Counted from the stretch's first letter, positions 24,089-36,829 are shown. The stretch is 64,000 bases of DNA from Haematococcus lacustris (GCA_030144725.1 JASKMD010000004.1:5057853-5121852); one strand, 5' to 3'. Notes: generated by a model not told the origin, from the letters alone. Made by a program: numbers and translations.

Positions 24089-25025
24089 GCAAGTGTTGAT
24101 GCAGCAAGCTTGTGCACATGTAGTGGTAGACATGATTGTTAACGCCTTAAGCGGGCCTGGCGTCTAGGCCTGATGAGCTGCCATACGACGTGTGATCAGT
24201 CCAGGCTCACACATCATTGTTGATCAGGGCGCCCTTCTACTTCAGGTGGACACCTAGTCTGAGGTCCTCCTCCATTGCGGTGCTCCGGGTGTATGGAGCT
24301 TTGCTCTTATCCGTGACTGAGTCAGTTTCCTGGGCTATTGACGCAGCCAGCTCTCTACCTGTTGTGGAGAAGTGTAGGGGGTCACCAGGATAGGACGGCA
24401 GCTCCCAAACGTTCGGTATACAGTGTTAGATGGGACCGGCTGAGACTGGGGATGATGCCGATTGTCAAGCAGTGTTCTTACATCCTCAATGCATGCGGGC
24501 AAGACAACGCATGGCACACGCAACGCGGACAATTCTCAACATGCATCGCCCAGGACATGAAGAGTCCACCTTCTCTTATCAGCGCCAAACTGTTAACAGG
24601 TGAAAAAAACCTCAGCGATCCAGCGCATCTATGAATGTTATAACTACCCATGCGCCTTGCATCCATGCACAACACCAAACACCACTGTACAACAAACACA
24701 AGCCGGGGCGAACATCAGCACCCAGCAGGCCCTAGAAAATGCATACGACAATAAGAAACAAGCATCCCTCAGATGAAACACTAACTTCTGACGAAGGGGC
24801 TGCTGTCTCGTGGCTGCTGCTGGTTCAGCGTCACATCAATGCATGTTGTCCAGAGCCACATGTCAGGTGCTAGAGTGCTGCTGTGCCAGTGACCCTGCTG
24901 GGAGCCTAATCAGGACACTCTGGCACCCTCCTCGTCACCTCTGCGGCTGGGCACAGGCAGGCTGGTGGGCAGGCTCGATTGTTTTCGATTGTTTGAGTGA
25001 CCAGTGATCGAGGTCCATGTGTCGC
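24089..25025. other. Convergent intergenic region without a supported gene
   Basis: This lies between the stop of the TBC1D31-like gene and the proposed last stop of LSG1 on the other strand, so it should hold both 3' UTRs. I found no convincing coding sequence or RNA gene. Confidence 0.5.
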
Positions 25026-28000
25026 TCAGGAGGCCCCCGCATACACAGGCATGCGGACCAGGCCCCCCTTCTTGCCCGTGGTCATGGCTGCCCCGTCGTA
25101 CAGACCCTCTGCCCGCTCCTGCAGCCAGCACGAGCAGCAGGCCGCACACTGTGTCACAGCACCGCCAGGGAGCCAGCACCTCCCTGGGCATTGGTTGGTG
25201 TGCACCAGTGGGTTTTTTTTTCGTTCCGCCCGGATGCATGATCATGATCATGGCATCATGAAAGTGACATGGCATAGTTTCACACCCCTGATTCCATAGC
25301 TGGACCACATTTCAAAACATTGCTCAGGTAGAAAACTTAACGAAACACCCACGGTGGCCCTCGCACCTCGCCCCGGTTGCCCTTAGTCCTTGCCGGCTTC
25401 TTGTGGAACTTGTGCTCCGCCCGCCTCTGCTGCTGCTGCTGCCCTAACCCTCCCTTGCCCAGCGCGCCTGCCTGAGCTCCGCCCAAATCTCCCATCAGCA
25501 GGTCCAAGTCAGCCTCATCTAGCTGACCCAGCCGGCTTGCCCCTGCCTGACCCCCCGGCTGCAGCCCTGGCTCTGCCCCCCCTCCCACCACATCAAGGCC
25601 ATGAGAGGGGCCAGCAGACACGCTCCCCGCCTGCCCCTGCCTGGGTTGGCTGCCCACACTGCCTGCTGGCTGGGTTTGCTCCTGGCTGCCAGCTGTCGCT
25701 GCGGGTGGGGCTCGTGAAGGGAGTGGGGTGGGGGCTGGGGTCCCTGTTGCAGGCCCACCCTGAAGCCCAGAGGGGGCGGTGCTTTGCAGGGGCTGCAGGG
25801 GCTGCAGTGTCTTGGGGTGATGCACCAGCGGCACATAGGCAGGCGGGGTGCTGCCGGGGGGCAGGAAGCAGTGCAGCAGCTTGCCGGCCGTGAAGTCGCG
25901 TAGGAGCTGGCGTCCTGTGCGGTGCTCGTCAGGCAAACCGCTGCCAGCAGTCCAGCCTCGCAGCATGGCCAGGGCCCTGCCAGCAGAGGGCCAGACAGCT
26001 ACTTGCACCGGGGCCAGGGCCCAGCGGCGGCTGAGCAGGCAAGGTGGAGGGCTGGTGCAGTGTGCTAGACCACAGCTGGCGGGGGCCACTGGGCAGGCTA
26101 GGGATCATGGGGTCATGCTGGCTGCAGGGTAACAGGGAGCTGTGTAGGCGCTTTGTGGCGCACAGTGTGACCTCACTGCCTGTACCCCTGTGTTCCTGGT
26201 CAGTGGTCCCTGGACCTTGGGAAGAGGTGCAGCAATGTCGATGCCCAGAGTCATAGAAAACATGAGAGTATATGCTAGGATCTGGGTCAGATGTGAATAA
26301 ACATCAGGTTTTCTATTCCATCCATTCTAAGGGGCTGGTGGCTTTCTAGCACTGACCCTAGGCTCACCTTAGCACTTGTGACGCAGGTGCAGGTGTGGAA
26401 GCTGGCAGGTGGGCCGGGGCAGGTGGCAACCTCAGCCCGTACACTGCCTCTATCTGCATAAGCACCACACAGGACATACTCGCATCAGCACAGCACGCAG
26501 CCAGCCAGCCAGCCAGCCAGCCGGGCAGGCAGGCAGGCAGGCAGCAGCAGGCGTGGTGAGTGCATGGCTGGGTGAACGGACAAGGTCAAGGTGAGGGACG
26601 GATCCAATGCCAGTGGCGTGGTCATTGCTCAAGGTCAGACATAAAGTGAGCCCAAGGCAAGGGAGGTGGGAGGCACGTCCTGATGAGGAGCTACAGCCCA
26701 CCGACCTGAGCCCGCCCAACCCGTTGCGACATGATCTCAATGGGTGACCGCATCTCAGTCAGCCGGTCAATGGGGATGACGCCGGCCACCACCATGTCAG
26801 CCTTGCTGCGCGCAAACTTGGGCATCACCAGGCCTGTGGTCAGGGGGCAGCCAGACCTGAGTCAGGCAGCTCAGTGTCAGCCAGGAGCCTGCCAGCAGCT
26901 CCATACGTGGCTGAGATGCCTAGCTCGACCAGTGCCCTTAGTCGAGCAGGTCCTAAACTTTGGGAGTCCTACACCTTTGACTAAGCCCCAGCATTCAGAC
27001 CTGTGGTGCTCCACACATGCATGAGAGGCTGAAGGCTCTGCGGTCTATCATCCACTACCACCACCCCTATTAGCAGCACCACCACCCATTTAATCACCAT
27101 CGCCACCACCACTACCACCATCACCACCCCTATGACCACCACAGGTATGCCCCAACAGCCTACCCCTCACCCCACCCCACCTGGGCAATCGCACAGCGCC
27201 ATGGTTGGGCTCACTATCAGGGTCTGGAAGTGCTTGGTTTTGCCCGGCGTGGGCGCCACAGCCGTCTTCTTCGCGCCAAACAGGGCGTTGATGGTGGAGG
27301 ACTTGCCCACGTTGGGGTAGCCCACCAGCCCCACCTGTTGTGCAGAAACAGCAGCCAGCAGAGCACAGGCGTAGGCATCACGAGCAGAAAGGAGGGATAG
27401 CTGTGCCCACACAATAACGGAATGTTCTTTCTGCAATATCGTCATTTGCACATCAACATGGAGCCCTGGGCCTCATACTCCTCGTACAGAAGCCCCATCT
27501 AAAACTACAAACGGAACCCACCATACCCCTTGCACAGAAGCTCCATCTGGGCTAACCATCAACCACCCACCTGACTGTCATCACTTGTAAACCCACCTTA
27601 ATAACCCACCTGTACAGCAGCGCCGTGTGTCAGCCACCACCCTCCACCCACACTGTCCCACACACGCACCACCACCAGCACAATAGCATCTACACACGGC
27701 ACTGCGCAGGGCCTTTTGAGGCCCCAAACCCACCATCAGCCGCCTGTCTTTGTCCAGGCTCCTGGGATCATCTGGCCCACCAGCCTCCACAGCAGCCCTG
27801 GCCCTGGCCTCCAAAGCTGTCAACAGCTCGTCATCGTCCAGGATGCGGGTACCCTCCTCCTCTCCCTCCTCCTCATCCACCTCTTCCTCTTCGTCACGGG
27901 GCACAGGGCCTGCCTGAGCCTGGTAGCCGTCACGCTCCTCACCGCTCCCCTTCAATGACGAACCTGAACACCACATACGCAACGGAGTCAAGGCGAGGCT

Positions 28001-30921
28001 GGCGTGTACCCTAATACATACACCATACTTACACATCCTGATACATATTGTACAGCCTGGGCTTGCACCAACCTGTTGCCACCTGGGACCAGCAAGCACA
28101 GCTGGTCAAGGGTCAGCAGGTCATCTGGCCTTGACGTCAATGATGGCAAACTGGCCAGCGAGCCTTTATGTAGCAAACATGGCTTTCCCGTGGCTTGCCC
28201 ATAACCCTGGCAATGCCAAGAACATGCGCCATGGTGGGTTCAGCAGCTGTGCCCGCTCCTCCAGCCTCACCTGTTCCTCACCCTTTCCACAGCCGCCGTG
28301 ACCTCGACATTGGTCTATCGCACCTGAATGCCCAGAGGAGCTGCTGCTGGTCACAGCTGCATTGCGCGCAGCTGCCTGGCGGGCGATGCGCACGAGGCGG
28401 CGCTGCTTCTGCCGCGCCTCCCGCAGCTCATGCCAGTCCAAGCCCAGCTCAGCAGCCTCTGCCTTCAAGGCCTGGTGCTCAGCTGTGACCAGGGCAGCGC
28501 TCCAGAAAAGGTAGTCCAGACCTATCTGAGGCGACAGCAGCAGCAGCAGCAGCAGCAGCGTGTGAACAGCTTGTGACCAGGTCATGAGGGTTGAGCGAGC
28601 TTAGGTGTGATGATTGTCTAGTTATAGATGACCTGGTTATGAGTGGCCAATTTGGTTGCAGGTACACCCAGGCAAGACGAGCCAGCCGACCTACCCCCCT
28701 GCTGCTTGCAATCCTGCCAGCTCACCGCCTGCTGCTTTTCCCAACTCCCTGCTGCTACCTTCCAGACCTTACCAAAGTCAGCACATCAGTTGCTGTATAC
28801 ATTGCTCAGTGCTGCACTCTCCACACCCCACCTTGTCAAAGTAGGCAGCCCAGCGGCGGCGGACACTCAGCGGCAGCAGGTCAGCCTTGTTGAGCAGCAG
28901 CAGGGAGGCCTTGCCAGCCGCCAGCTCCTGGGCATATGCCTCTAGGTCAGGGCAGCGGTACAGCAGGGGGTCCCGCGCATCCACCACCTGCAGCAGGCCA
29001 GCAGGCAGGCAGGCAGGCAGGTAAGAAAACACACAGCTCAAGGGGTTGCTCCCTGGCAAGTACGCCAGCAGGCAGGCAGGCAGGCTAAACGTCAAGACTG
29101 GTTACAAGGAGGGAGGTGGATGGAGCTGAGGGCTGGAGTTAGGGTTAAGGTGGAATCAGGTTAGCCAAGATTAAGGTTAGGGTCAGGGTGCCAGGCAGCG
29201 ATGACACTCTGCAGGCCATTGCTTAGCCTCTAGACATCATCCTCACTGACCCACTAGCTCCTCTACCCCGCTAGCCCCTCTACCTCCTCTGTGCCTTTCA
29301 GCCCCTCCTAGCCATCTCCTGGCCACCTGCAGCCCCTTTGCTCAACCTTTAACAAACAGCCACGCCTGCCCACTGGCCCCTCTACCCCTATGTGCCTTTC
29401 CGACCCTCCTGGCCCCTCCAGCCCCTCTGGCCGCTGCCCTCACTGCGCCAGCGCACCTGCACCATGATGTCTGAGCGCTCCAGCACACGCCACAGCTGGC
29501 GCCACACCTCCAGGTTCTTCTCAAAAGGGGTCAGCACCAGCCGCTCCTCATCCTCCAGGCTGGCCAGTTCACGGCGCCACGACACAAAAGCAGCACGCTC
29601 CTGCTCAACACAGGGCAGGCCAGGGCTGGGTTGAACTGGCAGGGCTATAAACACAACAGAGCTAGGCAGCTAGGCGGTACAGGCGTGGGTAAGCAACAGA
29701 ACCAGGGTACAGGGCAGGTGATGAGGTAGGTGTAGAGGGGTGGAGGTTTGGGGCAGGAGGGGTCAAGACATATCTGACCAGGCTGTCTCTGTCTTTGCAA
29801 CCGCCTTTGCAACTGCCGTTGTTCATGCCTCCCATGCCCCCTCCCCTCTGACCTGCGCGTCCAGCTGCTCAGGTGTGGTGCGCTCATCCCAGGCAGGACG
29901 GCGCGGCAGCTTCAGCCGGTGGGCGTGTCGTGCCTCAGCCGCCTCCCTTTCCTCGGTGGCACGCTGCAGCCCAGCCAGGTCAGGCCCAGCCAGATCAGGC
30001 TCAGATTGTCATCTGACACATGGACCATTGCATCTAGGGTTGGAATAAGGGATTTGGCTTGTTCAGGGTCCTGGGTTCAGGGTCCAGGGTCTGATTTGGC
30101 TTGTTCAGGGTCCCCAAACCCAAAGCCAATCAGGGTAGCATCAGGGCTCCTTCAAGGCCTCCATGAAATACCCACGCTTGCCCACTGCATTGTCATTTTG
30201 CCTGCCCACATGCACTGCCCTTCTGCCTGCCCAGCCACACTCAACCTCTGCCTGGGCCAACACAACTACCACTCCAGCCAGCGCTGGCAGGTAAGGGGAT
30301 GTGACCACCCTCCAGATCTACCCGTGTTGGTGCATGCAGCTTGGGAAGTGCTCGACCCTGCCTGCTCCATCAGTGCTGCCTGCTTGCTGACGTTGAGCTG
30401 AGGCGGGCGGTGTGGAGCTGAAGCTGCTGGCCTCACCTGCTCCTCCAGCTCTGTCACTGACCCTGACGACACCACAATGACCTGGGTCCGCTCTGCTGCA
30501 AAGTCTCGGTCAGCCATGGTAGCCTGCAGGTTTCCAGCCATGCCTTAGGCAATCGGTGATGCGAGCTGGGTGATGCAAGCTGGGGCGATGAGGTGTGGAA
30601 TGGCCTGCGAGGGCCCCTGCTTTGCAAGTGTGAGCTGAGCTCACCATGGCCATGAGCTCCTCCAAATCATTCCTCTCCAATACACTGTTCATGACAGGAG
30701 GCTGATTGTGGGTCAAGGTGACATGCCGTGTGCGGTCACCACCTGTGCCACTGCCCAAGTACCCCTGCATGTGTTCAGGGCAGCTCAGCTTAGCACACAA
30801 CTGCTCTCTGTTGCCAGGTGACCATCTCTGGGCTGGTGATGACAACCTTCTTGTGCGACGCTAGCAGCGCCTGGCCGACTTTCGGTCCTGAGCTGCGAGC
30901 CTTGCCATTGTGCTTCGTCAT
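25026..30921 (-). CDS. LSG1: LSG1, large-subunit GTPase of 60S ribosome biogenesis
   Basis: Fourteen minus-strand exons join in phase: 30921-30823, 30764-30645, 30523-30437, 29963-29853, 29600-29457, 28987-28832, 28525-28282, 28163-28083, 27963-27734, 27334-27181, 26833-26706, 26453-26368, 26030-25367 and 25118-25026, giving 798 residues. The GTPase motifs are circularly permuted as in LSG1: NKAD (G4) in LLLLNKADLLPLSV comes before GYPNVGKSSTINALFG (G1) and LCDCPG (G3). Other LSG1 blocks are VLTPFEKNLEVWRQLWRVLE, VVDARDPLLYRCPDLEAYAQ and GKTKHFQTLIVSP. An acidic low-complexity insertion lies before G1 and a basic HKFHKKPARTKG tail near the end. The protein releases the export adaptor NMD3 from cytoplasmic pre-60S particles. 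Without the last intron the frame would end at 25337 instead. Confidence 0.92.
26503..26543. repeat. CCAG/CAGG tetranucleotide run
   Basis: About five gcca units followed by about five ggca units in an LSG1 intron. Similar CAGG-type runs occur at about 28993-29020 and 32398-32440. Confidence 0.85.
27045..27150. repeat. Degenerate CAC-rich trinucleotide region
   Basis: Imperfect caccac triplets in the LSG1 intron between the exon with G1/G3 and the next one. Confidence 0.75.
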
Positions 30922-31169
30922 GATGGGGCTTCACACAACAACGGGAATCCGCCCAACCCCCTGCTCCCTTGCTGGGAACTGCTTCCAGCAAGGCTTCCGG
31001 CGGCACGTAACAGAGTGTGGTCTACACTAGGATGCTTGCGACAACTGCGCGAAAGACGCAGGCCCCAAGGACTATGTGGGAGCCTGGCAACGTTTGCAGG
31101 TGCTTAGACCAACCGCCAGTCGGTTAGACCGGGCTTCATTCCCGGATATGTCCTTGAGTTTGGCCGCTC
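30922..31169. promoter_or_regulatory. Shared upstream region of LSG1 and the MFI homologue
   Basis: The two start codons are 248 bases apart on opposite strands. This is the second head-to-head pair in the window. No specific element is recognised. Confidence 0.4.
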
Positions 31170-34100
31170 ATGCTCTCAGGGGTGTCGGATACTCAGCCAG
31201 GAGTCGCTGCCGTGTTGAAAGACGAGTATGCATATTTCCTAGAGTTTGCTGCTACAGTGATCCAGCGGCACTTCCGTGGCTACCTCGTGCGCCGTGACTT
31301 CTATCGACAGGTGCGACTCACAAAAATGAGCTAGCATGCTCGATGGCACATGTCAGCTGGCTAGGACAGGGTCACAAGCTCAGAAGCTCTGCCCTGTCGC
31401 AGCTTTATGCCATCAAGAGGCAGCAAGCAGCAGCAGAGGAGAATGAAGCCAGACTATACCTGGTGAACACAGCAGCACGCATCATTCAACGTGCATGGCA
31501 GAGTTTCCGCAACAAACGCATCTACAGGTTTTACCGTGACTTGATCCAGTTCAGGTGAGCTTGTAACCAGTACATCTGCGGGATCCAGATTAGCCTCCTA
31601 AGCCAGCCATGGCATGTTTTTGGTGGCGCTGATTCTGGAGCAACGCCATGTCCGGCAGTTGCCATGTAATGAGGTTGATGATGGCATGCTGTATGTAAAG
31701 AGAAATGAGAAAGGCTGTGGACACCTCACACTGTTTTAGGGAACGAGGAGATCCCAAGGAGATGTTGCGTGCCATCAACCCTCGTGAAGCACAACTGGCA
31801 GACGCTGCTGCTGGAGTCCACGTGCGGTTTCGGCTGGGAGGGAGCATGTTCCCTCCCCTGGTGTTCTACAAGATCTACACACACAGGTGCTGCCAGCCCC
31901 CAAGCAGGGCAGGTACACCCGCCAGTCTGGACTGCTGCGGCGCTTGCTGCTGGCAGGCCAGGCCTGGCTATAGCCTATGACTATAGCCTTAGAGAAGAGA
32001 GAAGAGAGCCTATGTCCTTAAGGAAGCAGCGAGGTGCTGCTAGCCCTGCAGAGGTTTGCCTTGGGCGCTGCTGCTGGCAGGCCTGGCCCGGCTGTAGCCT
32101 TCGTCCTTAAGGAAGCAGCAAAGGCAGCACAAGGCAGCAGTGGTAGGGCATCAGGGAACTGCCCCGGTCAGATGCGGCTGCTGCAGCACATGTGGTGGGT
32201 TTGAATCAGTTGTTGGTTGCCGACTGTGCTTGCTGTGGCACCAGGCTGAGCTGTGGATGCTGTCAAAGACATGTGGCCCCTGTTGTCGTTTGATGCACAC
32301 TGATGGGTGGCCAGAACACCTCGCTGCTCTCGGCCTGGTTATTCCCCATGGCGTTGGCCACACCATGCTGTGGCTCCAGCCCATGGCTAGCCAGCCTGCC
32401 AGCCTGCCTGCCTGCCTGTCTGCCTGCCTGCCTGCCTGCTCTCCCTCCCGTGACGCTCTGCCTCCCCTGCCGGGAGGCCATCAGGGAGGCGCCTCGTGTC
32501 GCCCTGCCTGTGTGGTGCAGGGCGGTGACTGACATCAACGCCTTTGGCCCTCGGAACTACGCAGGCGAGGTGCCGTTGTCCGCCAAGCAGCTGCATAACA
32601 AGCCAGGCCGAGGCGCAAGCGCGCAATTGCGAAACGCGCGAGACGACTTCCGAGTCGACGATTCCCTGCGGTGCGTATGCGCACCTGTCGTCTATTCGGC
32701 ATAGACAATATCCGGCCCGGGCTCAAACCGCCAGCGTTGCCGCATCATACTGCCAGCTTTGTCGCATCTTGTCGCTTCTGGCCATTCATCACGACATCAT
32801 TCATCACTTCGGCCGCTTGCCACCAGCACCTTGGCAGCCAAACAGGGTCAGCGATGCGGTACTAGGTACAGGGTAGCCGTAAGCATAGCCGTGACAGCAG
32901 CATCGACAGCGCCATACACCTTGGCAGGGCTGGTGTGTGCTAGGTCCAGGACCAGGACACCTCACCCTGCCTGCTCATCTTGGCAGCCACGACAGCATGG
33001 GCATCACACATGCTCTTCTCTCTCTCTGCTATGACATCACTCATCACTTGTCTCCTACAGCACTTGGCACTGCAACCACTCGCATGGCATGCCCCTGGGG
33101 TCATGGGTCATGGGTGACAACCTGGTCCTGGCTGCTTGCGCCCCTCATGTGAACAACACCGCCACCTTTTGGTGACATGTCTGCTGCATGGTGTGTTCTT
33201 GCCACAGTCGGTCCACACACATGGGATGTGAGGCTGGCTGCGTCAGTGTGATGGAGGGGATGAGCATCGTACCATGCCTACATGCATGCATGCATGCATA
33301 CCCATGCCCTGTTGGCAGGGAGTTCATCCGACCAGACGGCACCCGGGGCATGCGCAGCACCCAGGGGTGGTATGCCAGGGTGGAGAACAACGGCTGGCGG
33401 CCCATTTCAGAGCGGGTGCTGGTGGATGAAGACCCGGTGACCACCGCAACAAAGTGGGTGTCTCGATTGTGTTGCCAAGGCCAGCATGGTCAGCTTACGT
33501 CAAGTGGCCGCATGCTGTGTTAGCTGAGCTGTGTTGCTGTGTACCCTCGCCTGGGCTACAAGCGGCTGCGAGACAGGCCACCCAAGACCCGGCCTGGTGT
33601 GGCACATTAGTGTGTGGCCCCCCTTTGTTGAGCTGTCACCAGCCTACACTTAGTGCATGTTTGTCATGCCAACTCTACATAACAGCCCTCCGGGGTCAGG
33701 AAGTAATGTAGGTGGTAGGTGACCATGACCATGTGTATGCTATGTCTATGCCATGTGCATGCCATGAGCATGGGAACTCCACACAGACAAAAAACTTGAG
33801 CTGTGTTGCTGTGTTGCCTGAGGAGGGACTCACTACCCGGCTCGATCTCGATCGCACTCCCAGACCTGACTGGGGTGGGGCTTTGGTTTAGTTGTAGCAC
33901 CCTCACCCTCACTGGTCTCACTCTAAGCGGTGCTGGTAGAGCATGGGTCATGGAAGCTACCCATCCTAGTGGCGCAATGCCTCCAAGGAGGCGGCCCAGT
34001 ACCGTGGAGCAAGAGCCGCCTTCGCCTGAAAACCCGCGAAAAAAAAGCCGCCTCCACACAGACAAAACAACGTTTTGTAGTGGTCCACACTTAGTGTTCC

Positions 34101-35696
34101 ACTGCAATGAAGGCTCTAGGTTGAGGGTTAAGGTGTTGTGTTAGTTGACGGCCATTAGGCTGCTTGTCCTTGCCTAGCTTGGTTACATATTGGCTTTGCT
34201 CTGGTGAGGCTTCGTTGAGGTGCTTTATACCAGCTTCCAAATGCGTGACACAGCAAAGCAGCAAGGAGTAGCTGTGGCCACAGGAGAGTGGAGGAGTCAG
34301 TGAGGAAGACTATGTGCGTGGTGCTGATGGTGAAATGACTGGTGTGACCTGCAGTGACTGCTTGGCTTGCCTGTTCAATTGCCTCTACCCGCTGGAAGTG
34401 TGCACTGTGGCTGGCTGCAGGGCCCACCGGCAACCGCTGTTCCACTTTGACCCTGCAGTGCGGAGGTCAGTGCAACACCATGTACGCCTTATATATATGT
34501 GTCACTTTTACTTGTTTTTTATTCATTTGTCGGGTTTGATGACTTAGAGCTCATACTGGCACAGCCCAGGTCTATACCCTCAAGCACTGAAAGTACTGTA
34601 TTGCTCATGGTAATGCTTATGATAACGAATGTTTTTTAGCTTGTATAGCCCTAGGCTATGCAAGCCACATTGCCCTGAAAAACTTGGGACCACAGTGAAG
34701 CGTCGCACAGCATTTACAAGCATACCGCCTGGGGCAGGGATGTATAAAAACATGCATAAGAAGTACTGCCATTGGATATGAGTGTATGGGAGTTAAGAGT
34801 GATGTACCAGCCTTGCTGAACCAGGTCTCCAGCAGCCAGTGTCGCGCAGGTCTGACAGCGTTGACAGATGTAACAGGTGGTGGAACGAGCCTCGGTGCAC
34901 AACACCACAGCACCAAAACTGAGCATGCCAGGGTGCCTGTGCAGTCCATGCATCTTGTGCGCATGTCTTTGTGCACTCCGCAGAGACGAGCGCGTTCGCC
35001 GGGCCAAGCAACGCAGGCGCGATTGGCTCTTGAAAATGTACACTGGCGCCGGCGGCGAGCCTAAAGAACAGTCGGACGCCGGTCTGCCTCGCCTGCCCGG
35101 CAGCAGCTTGGCCGACTTGGACCCTGATGACATGGACGAGTTGCAGGTGCGTGCCTATGTGGCCATCTGCGGCGTCCGCGGAAGTCCGGACGCAAAGCCT
35201 CGTCAGCCTGTCGCGTCTGCCGCATGATGAGCTATGTTGCAAACGTTGAATTACACTCCTCAGTATATTGCATTGATGCTAGCATAGCTCATCACGCTCA
35301 ATGGGCCCTCAAACTTTATATAGTTCTCGGTTTGCTGGGGTGCTCCTGTCCATCATCATGTTGGGTCATCAAAGAGCGACCAGCCGTCAACACCGCCCCC
35401 ATGCGCACCAGCCCCTTACAGTGAGAATTACACGCCCTGTCCATCAGGTGGACGAGCTGCTGGAGTGGTCTCAGCACTTGGACTTCAACTCGTACACCAC
35501 GGACTGGACCTCCCTCGCATGCACCTTGGGATCAGAGGCGCTGACCCCCTGGGATACCCCGCCGGCTGCCTCCCTGCTGCCACCCCAGGGCCAGGACGTG
35601 CGTGCTGCCCTGGCCGCAGCAGGGGCGCCTCTTCAACCCTTCCAAGGGGGGCCCTCGCCGGCCATGGCTGCAACCTCCAGCTTCCACCCAGCATAG
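31170..35696 (+). CDS. MFI: C11orf65/MFI-like IQ-motif protein
   Basis: Eight exons join in phase: 31170-31310, 31403-31554, 31740-31886, 32521-32670, 33319-33453, 34421-34465, 34984-35146 and 35448-35696, giving 393 residues. Exon 1 has an IQ motif (VIQRHFRGYLVRRDFY) and exon 2 a second one (IIQRAWQSFRNKRIYRF); such motifs bind calmodulin or centrin. Exon 3 carries the family hallmark ADAAAGVHVRFRLGG followed by FPPLVFYKIYTHR, exon 4 FGPRNYAGE, exon 5 GWYARVENNGWRPIS, and the last exon VDELLEWSQHLDFNSY. All have clear counterparts in order in vertebrate C11orf65. The vertebrate protein is linked to mitochondrial fission control; the algal role is unknown. A family A Fanzor-like fragment sits in the intron after exon 5. 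A TGTAA at 35927-35931 could be the polyadenylation signal. Confidence 0.88.
33545..34145 (+). mobile_element. Fanzor-like element, family A copy 7 with a nested insertion
   Basis: The 5' part is truncated: the remaining coding tip (GLGYKRLRDRPPKTRP) ends at a stop at 33608-33610, followed by the family tail. Inside the tail, about 270 bases are inserted at 33790-34055. The insertion contains another element's start region (ATG at 33978, MPPRRRPSTVEQEPPSPENP). The word ccacacagacaaaa is found on both sides, as expected for a target-site duplication. It is in sense orientation in the intron between exons 5 and 6 of the MFI homologue. Confidence 0.7.
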
Positions 35697-35959
35697 CAGG
35701 CATAGCAGGCCAAGCAGCAGTCGGGGATAGGGTTGTGCCACACCATTGCCAAGGATGCTGTTGGGCAGTAAGGGCGGGGAGGGAGGAGGTTGAGCAGCAG
35801 TTGTGGTTGGGCCGCGGAGGTGGGCCTGGTGAGGTACGGCTAGTATCTGTTCTATTGTTGATGTGAATACCCTCTTGTACCTTTGTTGTATGGGCAGTGA
35901 TGAAAGTGGCCAGATATAATGGTGTAATTGCGCCGTAGTGTTGTGCAGCGCACACCTCC

Positions 35960-36424
35960 CTCACAACTAAGGGCCGCGTATTCCGGACATCGGATTTGAT
36001 GTCCGGGCCAATACCTGATGCCCTGTCCCCACCCACTTTCAGAGGTGGTGCGACAGACGTTGGCATGAAACATATGCTCGTATGTTGACGACAGCTGGAC
36101 AGTGCCTTTTGCACACATCACTGTGCTACAAGCTGCTGGGCCTGGGCCTTGGGTGCTCGGTCTCGCAGCTTCCTGAAACCCAGGCCAGGGTTTTCCTTGC
36201 TTAGGGCCAGTGTCCTCGCTTGGCCTGGCCACCAGCACAGCTCCACTGGGCGCCATGGGGCCTGCCCTGCCCGCTGGAGGCTGAGGGCTGAGTTGCAGTC
36301 CCTGTCCACCCATCTGACAAGGAACCCAAGGGTGGCCTGGTTTATCCAACGACCCATCCAGCCTCTTCACAATCTCAGATGGCATCTGCACCAAACCGCC
36401 CTCGCTTCCTCTGCTTGAGCTCAA
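35960..36424 (-). mobile_element. Fanzor-like element, family B, C-terminal fragment
   Basis: The minus-strand frame from 36357 to 36118 includes LVRWVDRDCNSALSLQRAGQ, then APWRPVELCWWPGQA and GLGFRKLRDRAPKAQ. It parallels family A (DRDCNAALNMQRIG, RPLELCWWPEQ, GLGYKRLRDKPPK) but is clearly diverged. The 3' tail has its own conserved blocks (ccaatacctgatgccctgtc, gacgttggcatgaaacatat), shared with fragments at 40.9, 53.5 and 56.3 kb. No upstream nuclease domains remain. Confidence 0.65.
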
Positions 36425-36829
36425 CCACGCTTTTCTCTCGTTTTAGTGCGTGACATACGGCAGCAGGACAGGAGTACTTTACATGTGACCAGGACTATGA
36501 CTACAGCACATTAGCACGTCAACACGTTTGATGACTAGGGTCACACATATCGCGTGTAAAGCTGTATCACAGCTGAGGAGATCCTGCAACGGTCAAGCCC
36601 GCAGGATGAGTATCAAGCATAGCTAACGGTAAAGGCTTTCATATGAGCCGCATTACAATACCATCAAATGTTGCACTGACAAGCAGGCCAGGCAAGGGTC
36701 AAGTCAGACAAGCAAGAGGACAGGCATCACGTGGGTATGTGGGCCAGACACCCGCATCAGGCCGGCCGCGTGAGTCAAACCATAGCCAGCACCTCCCTCC
36801 CCTGCCCAGTGGGCAACAAGTGCCACGCA

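Noticed and set aside
24995..25299. A 100-residue plus-strand open frame between the TBC1D31-like gene and LSG1
   Set aside because: No domain, no splice context, and it overlaps the proposed last LSG1 exon on the other strand.
31080..31150. A tRNA gene suggested by short inverted words near the MFI start
   Set aside because: No A-box and B-box pair or cloverleaf could be drawn.
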